DNA of 22,377 nucleotides from an uncultured Porphyromonadaceae bacterium (GTDB lineage: Bacteria; Bacteroidota; Bacteroidia; Bacteroidales; Muribaculaceae), in the NCBI GenBank assembly GCA_900555715.1, contig USMC01000040.1, forward strand, positions 1 through 22,377, given 5' to 3'. Below are positions 14,815 to 22,377 of the stretch, piece by piece. The notes beneath the pieces are model-generated. The model did not search any database, was not told the DNA's origin, and worked only from the letters and a program-made list of their open reading frames with translations. The position numbers and the translations under genes were made by a program. Numbering within the stretch: the stretch's first letter is position 1; every line of letters starts with the position of its first letter.

Positions 14815-17370
14815 TTATTCTGTGAGCTTGGGCTGTGAGGCGGAAGAAATGACCTGAGTGACAATTTTCTGGTTGTCCTCGTCGAATCCGACAATGATTT
14901 CGTCGCCTTCGCTGATCTGTGTGTTCAGCAGCAGTTCGGCAAGTTCGTCTTCGAGGTACTTCTGAATGGCTCGTTTGAGAGGACGGGCGCCGTACTGTAC
15001 GTCACAGCCTTTCGATGCGATGAAATTCTTCGCTTCGTCGCTGAGTGTGACGCTGTAGCCGAGAGCTTCGAGTCGCTTGTAGAAATCGGCGAGCTCAATG
15101 TCGATGATTTTGTAGATGGCTTCCTTGTCGAGAGTCTCGAAGATGATGATGTCGTCGATACGGTTGAGGAACTCAGGTGAGAAGGCTTTGTTGAGCGCCT
15201 TCGTCAGTACTCCGTGGCTGTATTCCCTGTCCATTTCGCGGGTGTTGAAGCCCACTCCCGTTCCGAATTCCTTGAGCTGGCGCGTACCGATGTTCGACGT
15301 CATAATGATGATGGTGTTCTTGAAGTCGATCCGTCTGCCGAGGCTGTCGGTGAGACGTCCTTCGTCCATCACCTGCAGCAGCAGGTTGAACACATCGGGA
15401 TGTGCTTTCTCTATTTCATCGAGCAGGACGACGGAGTAGGGGTGACGGCGCACCCGTTCGGTGAGCTGTCCGCCTTCCTCGTAGCCTACATATCCCGGAG
15501 GCGCGCCGATGAGCCTCGACACGCTGAATTTTTCCATATATTCGCTCATGTCGATGCGGATGAGGGTGTCGGCGGAGTCAAAGAGGTATTCGGCGAGTTT
15601 TTTCGCCAGATGTGTCTTGCCGACGCCTGTCGGACCGAGGAACATGAACGAGCCTATCGGCTTGTTGGGGTTCTTTAGACCGAGGCGGTTGCGCTGTATC
15701 GCTTTGACGATCTTTGCAATAGCCTCGTCCTGTCCTACTATTGCCTTTTTGAGTGCGGGCGTCATCTCGCGGAGCCTTATGCCTTCTGCCTGAGCGATGC
15801 GCTGTACGGGCACACCCGTCATCATTGCCACCACTTCGGCGACTTTGTCGGCGTTGACTACTTCACGGTTCTCGCGCATTGCGCGGTCCCAGTCGGCACG
15901 CGCACTTTCGAGTTTTTTGCTTAATTCAGCAGCTTCGTCGCGCAGGATTGTTGCCTGAGCGAAGTCGTGGCGCTGTGCGGCGGCGAGTTTTTCGGTGTTT
16001 AGCTCATCGAGATGCTTTTCCATTTCCTCGATTCCTGACGGCACTGCGATGTTGATGACTTTCACGCGTGAGCCCGCTTCGTCGAGGGCGTCGATAGCTT
16101 TATCGGGGAAGTTGCGGTCGCTGATATATCTGTCGGTGAGTTTTACGCATGCTTCGAGGGCGTCGTCGGAATAGACAACGCAGTGGTGCTCTTCGTATTT
16201 CGGCTTGATATTCCGCAGAATGGTAAGTGTCTGTTCGGCTGTTGTCGGTTCTACCATTACTTTCTGGAAGCGTCGTTCGAGCGCACCGTCCTTTTCGATA
16301 TTGGTGCGGTATTCGTCGAGCGTCGTCGCGCCGATACATTGTATTTCGCCACGCGCGAGAGCCGGCTTGAGCATGTTTGCCGCATCCATGGAACCCTGAG
16401 CGTTACCGGCACCGACGATGGTGTGTATTTCGTCGATAAAAAGAATGACGTCAGGATTCTTTGTCAGTTCGTTGAGTATCGCCTTGATGCGCTCCTCGAA
16501 CTCGCCCCTGTATTTCGTGCCGGCGACGATAGATGCCATGTCGAGCGACACGACGCGCTTGTTGAAGAGAATGCGCGAAACCTTGTGCTGGATAATGCGG
16601 AGGGCAAGACCTTCGACGATGGCAGATTTTCCCACGCCTGGTTCGCCTATGAGCACCGGGTTGTTTTTCTTTCGCCGGCTGAGAATCTGCGCAAGTCGCT
16701 CAATCTCGGTTTCGCGTCCTACAACGGGGTCGAGGCGTCCTTCCTGAGCGGCACGTGTCATGTCATTGCCGAATTTGTCAAGCATCGGTGTGTCGCCGCG
16801 TCCTTGCTGACGGCGGAATTTCTGTTTTGCTCCCGCGTTCTCACTGTTTTCCTGACGTTTTTCTCCTTCGTCGGATGGCTGCTGACGTTTGTCTTCGCCT
16901 TCCGGTTCGGCGCCTTCCGGCATCAGATCGGCTTTCAGCCGACGGACAACGCTTTCGTAGTCGAGCCCGGCGTTGAAGAAGGGCGCCATGAGCGCCATGC
17001 TGCGGACTTCCTTGTTGTGCAGAAGCGACAGAAGGAGATGTTCGGTGTCGACGAGGGTCGATTTCATGTAGCGTGCTTCTATGATTGCGAGCTTGATTAT
17101 CAGCGTTATGGTGCGGTTGAAATAGTCGGAGTCGCGGTCTTCTGTGGCAGAGGGCTCATAGAGGGCGACGTCGAGTTCCGAACGCAGATCGGCGAGACGG
17201 GAAGCCCCGATTATGTCCTCGATGATCGACGCTGTGGGCGTACCCGGAGCCGTCAGTTCCAGCATCAGGTGAGCCGGCATGATGGTGGGGTTGTTGTGGT
17301 TGGTACACTGCTGGCGCAGATTGTCTATCATCGTCTGCGCGGCTGGAGTGTATTTCTGGCTATTTTCCAT
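14815..17370 (-). CDS. clpC: ClpC-type AAA+ unfoldase, ClpP protease partner
   Basis: This 851-residue protein has the full ClpC plan. It has an N-terminal Clp-N domain (about 1-145), then a charged, Gln/Glu-rich linker (about 155-200). AAA module 1 has Walker A GEPGVGKS at about 241 and Walker B VILFIDEIH. A UVR-type middle domain (HLDELNTEKLAAAQRHDFAQA, about 440-480; quoted in part, HDFAQATILRDEAAEL) follows. AAA module 2 has GPTGVGKT at about 577 and SVVLLDEIEKAHPDV. The loop GVGFN (V706) corresponds to the ClpP-docking loop of ClpC, and ClpB lacks it, so it should feed substrates to ClpP for degradation. The ATG at 17368-17370 is chosen over the upstream TTG at 17427, because the latter lies inside the -24 box of a sigma-54 promoter and the resulting 19-residue extension is not family-like. 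The N-domain looks more divergent than the rest. clpP and adaptors are not nearby. Confidence 0.95.
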   Translation of the reverse strand: MENSQKYTPAAQTMIDNLRQQCTNHNNPTIMPAHLMLELTAPGTPTASIIEDIIGASRLADLRSELDVALYEPSATEDRDSDYFNRTITLIIKLAIIEARYMKSTLVDTEHLLLSLLHNKEVRSMALMAPFFNAGLDYESVVRRLKADLMPEGAEPEGEDKRQQPSDEGEKRQENSENAGAKQKFRRQQGRGDTPMLDKFGNDMTRAAQEGRLDPVVGRETEIERLAQILSRRKKNNPVLIGEPGVGKSAIVEGLALRIIQHKVSRILFNKRVVSLDMASIVAGTKYRGEFEERIKAILNELTKNPDVILFIDEIHTIVGAGNAQGSMDAANMLKPALARGEIQCIGATTLDEYRTNIEKDGALERRFQKVMVEPTTAEQTLTILRNIKPKYEEHHCVVYSDDALEACVKLTDRYISDRNFPDKAIDALDEAGSRVKVINIAVPSGIEEMEKHLDELNTEKLAAAQRHDFAQATILRDEAAELSKKLESARADWDRAMRENREVVNADKVAEVVAMMTGVPVQRIAQAEGIRLREMTPALKKAIVGQDEAIAKIVKAIQRNRLGLKNPNKPIGSFMFLGPTGVGKTHLAKKLAEYLFDSADTLIRIDMSEYMEKFSVSRLIGAPPGYVGYEEGGQLTERVRRHPYSVVLLDEIEKAHPDVFNLLLQVMDEGRLTDSLGRRIDFKNTIIIMTSNIGTRQLKEFGTGVGFNTREMDREYSHGVLTKALNKAFSPEFLNRIDDIIIFETLDKEAIYKIIDIELADFYKRLEALGYSVTLSDEAKNFIASKGCDVQYGARPLKRAIQKYLEDELAELLLNTQISEGDEIIVGFDEDNQKIVTQVISSASQPKLTE

Positions 17371-17410
17371 ATAAACTATAATGAGAAGACTTTCTATGCA
17401 GTGTGTTGTT

Positions 17411-17427
17411 TGCAATAACCGTGCCAA
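17411..17427 (-). promoter_or_regulatory. Sigma-54 (RpoN) promoter upstream of clpC
   Basis: On the minus strand the sequence TTGGCACGGTTATTGCA matches the sigma-54 consensus YTGGCACG-N4-TTGCW at every defined base. The GG (-24) and GC (-12) are 12 bases apart, as required. The predicted start of transcription is about 17400, giving a 30-nt leader to the clpC ATG. No TAnnTTTG box for clpC was found in the same region. Sigma-54 promoters need an ATP-driven activator, which is not encoded in this window. Confidence 0.75.
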
Positions 17428-17536
17428 AATGTCGATAGGCGGCAGCTTGACACGATAGAAACATTATGTTATATTTAATTAAGTAAAAAGTGTGATTCTT
17501 TGTTCGCGGGATAAAGAAAAATTCAAAAAAAAACCG

Positions 17537-17544
17537 TACCTTTG
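17537..17544 (+). promoter_or_regulatory. Candidate gyrA promoter (-7 box)
   Basis: TACCTTTG fits the Bacteroidetes TAnnTTTG -7 consensus and is identical to the box of the tlpA-like operon. No TTTG is found at the expected -33 position; the nearest, at 17499-17502, is too far. The leader to ATG 17631 would be roughly 80 nt. The box is divergent from the clpC promoter, about 110 bp away. Confidence 0.6.
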
Positions 17545-17630
17545 TATGAATTTTTAGACATGTGCCTCACGCTTGTCCTGCGTTCTGACGCGCTCTGTGG
17601 GGAATGTCTTAACAAACATTGTTATTTAGC

Positions 17631-20225
17631 ATGTTGGAAGAAGATCGTATTTTTAAGATCAATATTGAAAACGAAATGAAGACGGCATACATCGACTATT
17701 CAATGTCGGTGATAGTGTCGCGTGCCCTTCCGGATGTCCGCGACGGCATGAAGCCTGTCCACAGGCGTGTGCTTTTCGGAATGAACGAGATGGGCAATAC
17801 AAGTAATAAACCACATAAGAAATCGGCGAACTGCGTCGGCGAAGTCATGGGTAAGTATCACCCTCATGGCGACTCGTCGATCTACGGTACTGTATGCCGC
17901 ATGGCCCAGTGGTGGTCGCTCCGCCACACGCTCATCGACGGTCATGGTAACTTCGGCTCCATCGACGGCGACTCTCCCGCAGCCATGCGTTACACAGAGG
18001 TGCGCCTCGACCCGCTCGGCGAAGAAATGCTGCGCGACATCGACGAAGATACAGTCGATTTCCAGCCGAACTACGATAACTCACGCAAGGAGCCTGTCGT
18101 GCTTCCGACACGCTTTCCTAACCTGCTTGTCAACGGTGCGTCAGGTATCGCCGTGGGTATGGCGACCAATATGCCGACCCATAACCTGAAAGAGTGCATC
18201 AACGCATGCATCGCCCTTCTCGACAATCCCGACCTTGAGGTCGCCGACCTCATGAAATACGTCATAGCTCCCGACTTCCCCACGGGCGGTACAATCTATG
18301 GCTATGAAGGCGTCAGGGAAGCATATACCACCGGACGCGGACGTATCATCATCCGCGCCAATGCCGAAATCGAGCAGAAAGCCGACCATGAGCTCATCGT
18401 TGTCAATGAGATTCCTTACGGCGTAAACCGTGCGGAACTCATCAAAAACATAGCCGACCTTGTCGTTGAGAAGAAAATCGACGGTATCGCAAATATCAAC
18501 GACGAGTCCGACCGCGACGGTATGCGCATCGTTATTCAGCTGAAAACGGATGCCAACGCCAACGTTGTCCTCAACAAGCTCTACAAGCTTACGGCTATGC
18601 AGTCGTCGTTCAGCGTCAACAACGTTGCGCTTGTTCACGGACGTCCGCGCACTCTGAATCTCAAAGAAATCATCCAGGCATTCAACGACCACCGCTATGA
18701 GGTTGTGACACGCCGCACCGAGTACCAGCTTGGCAAAGCACGCGAGCGCGCACATATACTCGAAGGTCTAATGATTGCAGTGCAGAATATCGACGAAGTC
18801 ATTGCCATAATCCGCCGCTCTAAAAACGCCGATGAAGCGAAAGCCGGTCTGAGCGAACGTTTCGGACTTTCCGAACCCCAGACTCAGGCTATCGTCGACA
18901 TGCGCCTGCGTGCTCTTACAAACCTTGCTGTTGAAGAGCTGCAGAAAGATATCGACGATATCCACAAGCGCATCGCCGAGCTTGAACTCATTCTCAGCGA
19001 CCCCAATGTCAAGCGTGCGCTCATCGAAAGCGAGCTTCGCGAAATCGCCGACAAATACGGCGACGCCCGCCGCACGAAAATCGACTATCAGGCAGGCGAT
19101 TTCAACGCCGAGGATTTCTATGCCGACGACGACATGGTAATCACCATCAGTCATCTTGGATATATCAAGCGCACTCCTCTTGTCGATTTCCGCGCCCAGA
19201 ACCGCGGCGGCGTAGGTTCACGCGGTTCTGTGACCCGCGACAGCGACTTCATCGAGCACATCTACACAGCGTCGATGCACAACTATATGTTCTTCTTCAC
19301 CGACAAGGGTCTCGTCTACAAAATGCGCGTATACGAACTTCCCGAATTCGGAAAGAACAGCAAGGGTCGTGCTCTTCAGAATCTGCTCAACATCGAACCC
19401 GGCGACAAGGTGCGCGCCTATATCCGCTGCCCGCAGCTCGACGCAGAATTCGCGTCGTCGCACTATCTCGTTTTTGCGACTAAACAAGGTGTCGTCAAAA
19501 AAACACTTCTTTCCGAGTATGTCCGTGTTCTCGCCAAGGGCAAGAAAGCTATCGTTATCCGTCCGGGCGACAAACTCATAGGAGTAGAACTCACCGACGG
19601 CAACAGCGAGATCCTCATGGCAAACCGCCACGGACGCGCTATCCGTTTCCACGAAAGCGAGCTGCGTGCTATGGGACGTGTGTCTGCCGGTGTACGCGGT
19701 ATGCGCATCGACGAAACGGGCGATGATGCCGTTGTCGGACTTATTGCAATGCCGGTCAATACGACCAACAATGTCCTTGTGCTCTCGCAGGAGGGCTATG
19801 GCAAGCGGTCGCTTGTGGAAGACTACCGCATAACCCGCCGTGCAAGCAAGGGTGTCAAGACAATGAACGTCACCGACAAGACCGGTGAGCTTGTAGGCTT
19901 CGAAAGCGTCAACGATGATAACGACCTTATGATTATCAACAAGTCTGGCGTCGTTATCCGCGTCCATGTGGCAGATATTCGTGTGATGGGTCGAGCCACA
20001 CAGGGAGTGCGTATCATAAATCTCCAGAAACGTTCCGACGCAATTGCTTCTGTATGCTGCGTGGAAGCCGACCCCGAGGAAGAGGCTGTACAGGTAGAGC
20101 AGAATCCGGAGACGCTACCCGGACTTACTGATACAGTCGAACCCGACGACGATATTGAGGCAGACGACATCGATGATGCCGAAGAAATCGAAGAAACGGA
20201 TAATACAAACGAAGATAATGAATAA
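17631..20225 (+). CDS. gyrA: DNA gyrase subunit A
   Basis: The 864-residue protein is the DNA-breaking subunit of gyrase, which with GyrB introduces negative supercoils. The N-terminal region has the GyrA/ParC pattern SRALPDVRDGMKPVHRR and KYHPHGDSSIYGT, and AAMRYTE carries the catalytic Tyr121. The quinolone-determining region has Ser82 (E. coli S83) but Gly86 where E. coli has Asp87. A coiled-coil linker region spans about 370-480, followed by the C-terminal beta-pinwheel, whose first blade has QNRGGVG (523-529), a diverged GyrA box (usual form Q-R/K-RGG-R/K-G). The final ~50 residues are strongly acidic, as in other gyrases with regulatory tails. ATG 17631 is chosen; a TTG at 17619 would add four residues without support. 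The RGG box and supercoiling-type tail fit GyrA rather than ParC. A TPR gene follows 19 nt after the stop. Confidence 0.97.
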   Translation: MLEEDRIFKINIENEMKTAYIDYSMSVIVSRALPDVRDGMKPVHRRVLFGMNEMGNTSNKPHKKSANCVGEVMGKYHPHGDSSIYGTVCRMAQWWSLRHTLIDGHGNFGSIDGDSPAAMRYTEVRLDPLGEEMLRDIDEDTVDFQPNYDNSRKEPVVLPTRFPNLLVNGASGIAVGMATNMPTHNLKECINACIALLDNPDLEVADLMKYVIAPDFPTGGTIYGYEGVREAYTTGRGRIIIRANAEIEQKADHELIVVNEIPYGVNRAELIKNIADLVVEKKIDGIANINDESDRDGMRIVIQLKTDANANVVLNKLYKLTAMQSSFSVNNVALVHGRPRTLNLKEIIQAFNDHRYEVVTRRTEYQLGKARERAHILEGLMIAVQNIDEVIAIIRRSKNADEAKAGLSERFGLSEPQTQAIVDMRLRALTNLAVEELQKDIDDIHKRIAELELILSDPNVKRALIESELREIADKYGDARRTKIDYQAGDFNAEDFYADDDMVITISHLGYIKRTPLVDFRAQNRGGVGSRGSVTRDSDFIEHIYTASMHNYMFFFTDKGLVYKMRVYELPEFGKNSKGRALQNLLNIEPGDKVRAYIRCPQLDAEFASSHYLVFATKQGVVKKTLLSEYVRVLAKGKKAIVIRPGDKLIGVELTDGNSEILMANRHGRAIRFHESELRAMGRVSAGVRGMRIDETGDDAVVGLIAMPVNTTNNVLVLSQEGYGKRSLVEDYRITRRASKGVKTMNVTDKTGELVGFESVNDDNDLMIINKSGVVIRVHVADIRVMGRATQGVRIINLQKRSDAIASVCCVEADPEEEAVQVEQNPETLPGLTDTVEPDDDIEADDIDDAEEIEETDNTNEDNE

Positions 20226-20244
20226 CTAACTAATATTAAGAGAA

Positions 20245-21483
20245 ATGAAAAAGAACATTTCAGTAATCGCACTTTCACTGGCAACAGTCTTCGCCGCTTC
20301 GGCGCAGATGAACGTTGTCAAAGATGCCGAACGGGCGATGAAAGCCGGCAAACCCGCCGCCGAGGTCGCTAATATGATGAAACCGGCACAGACAAATTCT
20401 GAAACATCCGGTCTTGCACAGACATGGTATGTTCCCGGAAAAGCTTCATTCAGCGAATATGACAAGCTTCTCGGTCTCAAACAGTTCAATCAGATCAAAC
20501 CGGAAGACAATCTCAGAATGGGCGATCTTCTTATTCAGGGATATGAATATTTCGTAAAGGCTCTGCCACTCGACACCGTCGTTGATGCCAAAGGCAAGGT
20601 TAAGACAAAATATTCCAAAGACATTGTCGGCACTCTCGTAGGACACCTTACCGACTATTCTCAGGCGGGAGTCGACAAATATCAGACAGCACAGGACTAT
20701 GATGCTGCCTACAAGCTATGGGCTATGTTCTGCGCCATTCCCGAGATTCCCGCTGTGCGTGAGCAGCTTATAAAGAATAAACAGCTTCCCAACGACACAA
20801 TCATCGGGGAAATATCATTTAATCAGGCGCTTGCCGCATGGCAGAGCAAAAAACTTCCCGAGTCGCTCAAGGCATTCGACTATGCACGCGCTCATGGCTA
20901 TAACAAAAAGCAGCTCTACGATTTTTCTATCGCTGTCGCCAGCGAGATGAACGATTCTCTTGCCATTCTTAACTACTCTAAGGAAGCCCTTCCTCTCTAC
21001 GGCAAGGAAGACCCCATGTACATCAGCCAGATTGTAAACTACTATCTCCAGAAGAAAGAGTACAGCGATGCTTTCACATATATCAATCAGGCAATTCAGG
21101 AAGAGCCGGCTAATTCGCAGTATTACGTAATCCGCGGTATTCTCAACGAGTATTCCGACAAACGTCCGGATGCCGTTGCCGACTATCAGAAGGCTATGCA
21201 GCTCGACGACAAGAATTCTCAGGCATTCTTCAACTACGGACGTATGCTTTATGAAGATGCTTTCAAGCTCAACGATCAGGCTCCCACAACACAGGAGGCT
21301 TACGACAAGTTCTTTACGGATAAAATCAAACCTCTCTTTGTTCAGGCTGTCGATGTATTTGAAAAGGCATACAATCTCGATCCTGAAAACATGGATTCGC
21401 TCCGTTACCTCAAAGACCTTTATTACAATCTGCGCGATGAGGCTAAGCTCAACGACGTTGAAAACCGTATGAAAGCTCTCTGA
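20245..21483 (+). CDS. Secreted/periplasmic tetratricopeptide-repeat protein
   Basis: It has a signal peptide (MKKNISVIALSLATVFAASAQ, cleavage near residue 20) and 412 residues in total. Alpha-helical repeats dominate the second half; typical TPR units include AFTYINQAIQEEPANSQYY (about 275-295), AVADYQKAMQLDDKNSQAFF (about 310-330; shown in part, DYQKAMQLDDKNSQ) and DVFEKAYNLDPENMDSL near 370-390. TPRs are protein-binding scaffolds; no catalytic motif is seen. It starts 19 nt after gyrA with no terminator between, so it is probably co-transcribed. I recall similar gyrA-TPR pairs in Bacteroidetes, but the reason for the link is unknown. No lipobox or transmembrane segment beyond the signal peptide is seen, so it is likely soluble in the periplasm. 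Confidence 0.88.
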   Translation: MKKNISVIALSLATVFAASAQMNVVKDAERAMKAGKPAAEVANMMKPAQTNSETSGLAQTWYVPGKASFSEYDKLLGLKQFNQIKPEDNLRMGDLLIQGYEYFVKALPLDTVVDAKGKVKTKYSKDIVGTLVGHLTDYSQAGVDKYQTAQDYDAAYKLWAMFCAIPEIPAVREQLIKNKQLPNDTIIGEISFNQALAAWQSKKLPESLKAFDYARAHGYNKKQLYDFSIAVASEMNDSLAILNYSKEALPLYGKEDPMYISQIVNYYLQKKEYSDAFTYINQAIQEEPANSQYYVIRGILNEYSDKRPDAVADYQKAMQLDDKNSQAFFNYGRMLYEDAFKLNDQAPTTQEAYDKFFTDKIKPLFVQAVDVFEKAYNLDPENMDSLRYLKDLYYNLRDEAKLNDVENRMKAL

Positions 21484-21508
21484 CGCTCTGGCATATTGGA
21501 TAATACAG

Positions 21509-21540
21509 CGCCCCGCAGGCATTTTGCCGCGGGGCGTTTT
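21509..21540 (+). terminator. Rho-independent terminator after the gyrA-TPR unit
   Basis: CGCCCCGC (21509-21516) pairs with GCGGGGCG (21529-21536). An inner GGC/GCC extension and a single-A bulge lengthen the stem, and TTTT follows. On the minus strand the following bases are not a T-run, so it works mainly for the + strand, although it could also slow nadE read-through from the other side. Confidence 0.85.
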
Positions 21541-21573
21541 GTATATCTCAAGTATTATTCAGCTTATGCCGTT

Positions 21574-22377
21574 TCAGTCGATTTCCGACAGCCATGCCGC
21601 CGCCGATGCGTCGGAGGGCATACGCCAGTCGCCGCGCGGGCTCAGGCACACACTGCCCACTTTAGGACCGTCGGGGAGGCACGAACGCTTGAACTGCTGT
21701 GCGAAGAAACGGCGGAAAAAGGTGCGCTCCCAGCGTAGGATGGTTTCTTTGTCGTATTCGTCGCCGAAGGCGTGACATGCCATATAGAATATCCGTTCGG
21801 GTCCGAAGCCATAGCGCAGGGTATAATACAGAAAGAAGTCGTGCAGCTCGTACGGACCGACGAGATCTTCGGTAATCTGCTGTATCGAACCGTCGGTTTT
21901 TGCAGGAATGAGCTCCGGGCTTATAGGGGTGTCTATTATGTCGAGAAGCGCCGCACGTTCTTTCTCCGAATCCGCCAACTGTGCGAAATATAGTGTGACG
22001 TATTTTACGAGCGTTTTCGGAACACTGGCGTTGATGCCGTACATCGACATGTGATCGCCGTTATATGTCGCCCATCCGAGCGCGAGTTCTGACAGGTCAC
22101 CCGTGCCGAGAACCATGCCGCCGGTCTGATTGGCTATATCCATCAGCAGCTGCGTGCGCTCGCGGGCCTGACTGTTCTCATAGGTGACGTCGTGCACTTC
22201 GGGATTGTGTCCGATGTCGGAAAAATGCTGGAGAACAGCCGGAACTATTGAAATTTCGCGGACAGTAACGCCAAGGGCTTCCATCAGTGCGACGGCATTG
22301 GAGTGTGTGCGTCCCGTGGTGCCGAATCCCGGCATTGTCACGCCTGTGATTCCTTTTCTGTCGAGCCCCATGCTGTC
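21574..22377 (-). CDS. nadE: Glutamine-dependent NAD+ synthetase, C-terminal synthetase part (5' end off window)
   Basis: The reading frame is open to the right edge (268 codons visible), so the gene continues beyond the window; the ATG at 22371 lies inside conserved sequence (DSMGLDRKGI) and is not the start. The visible part is the NadE synthetase domain: GVTMPGFGTTGRT, YENSQARERTQLLMDIAN, GTGDLSELALGW, NGDHMSMYGINA and, near the end, KRSCLPDGPKVGS and SPRGDWRMPSDA. These bind ATP, the adenylated intermediate and NaAD. The form with these motifs normally carries an N-terminal nitrilase-like glutaminase domain, which would be outside the window. The enzyme makes NAD+ from nicotinate adenine dinucleotide. 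It converges on the TPR gene, 90 bp away. Confidence 0.95.
   Translation of the reverse strand, partial: DSMGLDRKGITGVTMPGFGTTGRTHSNAVALMEALGVTVREISIVPAVLQHFSDIGHNPEVHDVTYENSQARERTQLLMDIANQTGGMVLGTGDLSELALGWATYNGDHMSMYGINASVPKTLVKYVTLYFAQLADSEKERAALLDIIDTPISPELIPAKTDGSIQQITEDLVGPYELHDFFLYYTLRYGFGPERIFYMACHAFGDEYDKETILRWERTFFRRFFAQQFKRSCLPDGPKVGSVCLSPRGDWRMPSDASAAAWLSEID

Noticed and set aside
16183..17418. Long plus-strand open frame (411 codons) opposite clpC
   Set aside because: It is the antisense shadow of a strongly conserved gene; its translation is Cys/Phe/Arg-rich with no domain, and it has no promoter or start context.
1..22377. Mobile elements, CRISPR arrays, tRNA or rRNA genes, riboswitches
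   Set aside because: No transposase or integrase motifs, no regularly spaced repeats, no cloverleaf-like or rRNA-like stretches and no long conserved-looking leaders were seen; no intergenic gap exceeds 300 bases.

Overview
The window reads as chromosomal DNA of a gut-type Bacteroidales bacterium, most likely near Muribaculaceae or Bacteroides; the family-level placement is inference. The support is: Bacteroidetes-style promoters (TAnnTTTG -7 boxes, no clear Shine-Dalgarno sites), several secreted proteins with type IX secretion (T9SS)-like C-terminal sorting tails, a DUF6029/Omp28 pair, a membrane pyrophosphatase with Bacteroides-like residues, and a long Bacteroidetes-type GyrA. No tRNA, rRNA, IS element, phage gene or CRISPR array was seen. 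Both edge genes are cut.

Layout. (1) 2-1147 (+): C-terminal part of a family 3 glycoside hydrolase, facing hppA (1216-3408, -), a membrane ion-pumping pyrophosphatase, with a bidirectional terminator between them. (2) 3588-10761 (-): two very large secreted surface proteins, 52 bp apart and probably one transcript. The upstream one (1257 aa) carries a beta-propeller-like region, Ig-like domains, a jelly-roll (choice-of-anchor J-like) domain, an Omp28/thioredoxin-like domain with a CxxC motif, and a sorting tail. (3) 11004-14745 (+): a divergent, tightly packed four-gene operon: periplasmic TlpA-like thioredoxin (WCKPC), DUF6029 outer-membrane barrel, Omp28-type lipoprotein with CKNC and an acidic export-like tail after the lipid cysteine, and a small secreted sorting-tail protein with extra cysteines. 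The 242-bp divergent region holds a good promoter for the operon and a 15-bp perfect palindrome. (4) 14815-17370 (-): clpC, with a canonical sigma-54 promoter placed to give a 30-nt leader. (5) 17631-21483 (+): gyrA followed by a periplasmic TPR protein, then a strong terminator. (6) 21574-22377 (-): C-terminal part of glutamine-dependent NAD+ synthetase.

How they may work together. Regions 2 and 3 form the accessory part of the window. I infer an envelope module in which a periplasmic thioredoxin, an outer-membrane barrel and a surface lipoprotein with its own CxxC handle thiols of secreted surface proteins, one of which carries the same CxxC domain. This is the best candidate here for a little-described system. 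The rest is core metabolism and information processing: sugar release, PPi-driven ion pumping, proteolysis, DNA topology and NAD synthesis. Its most notable point is the sigma-54 signature in front of clpC.
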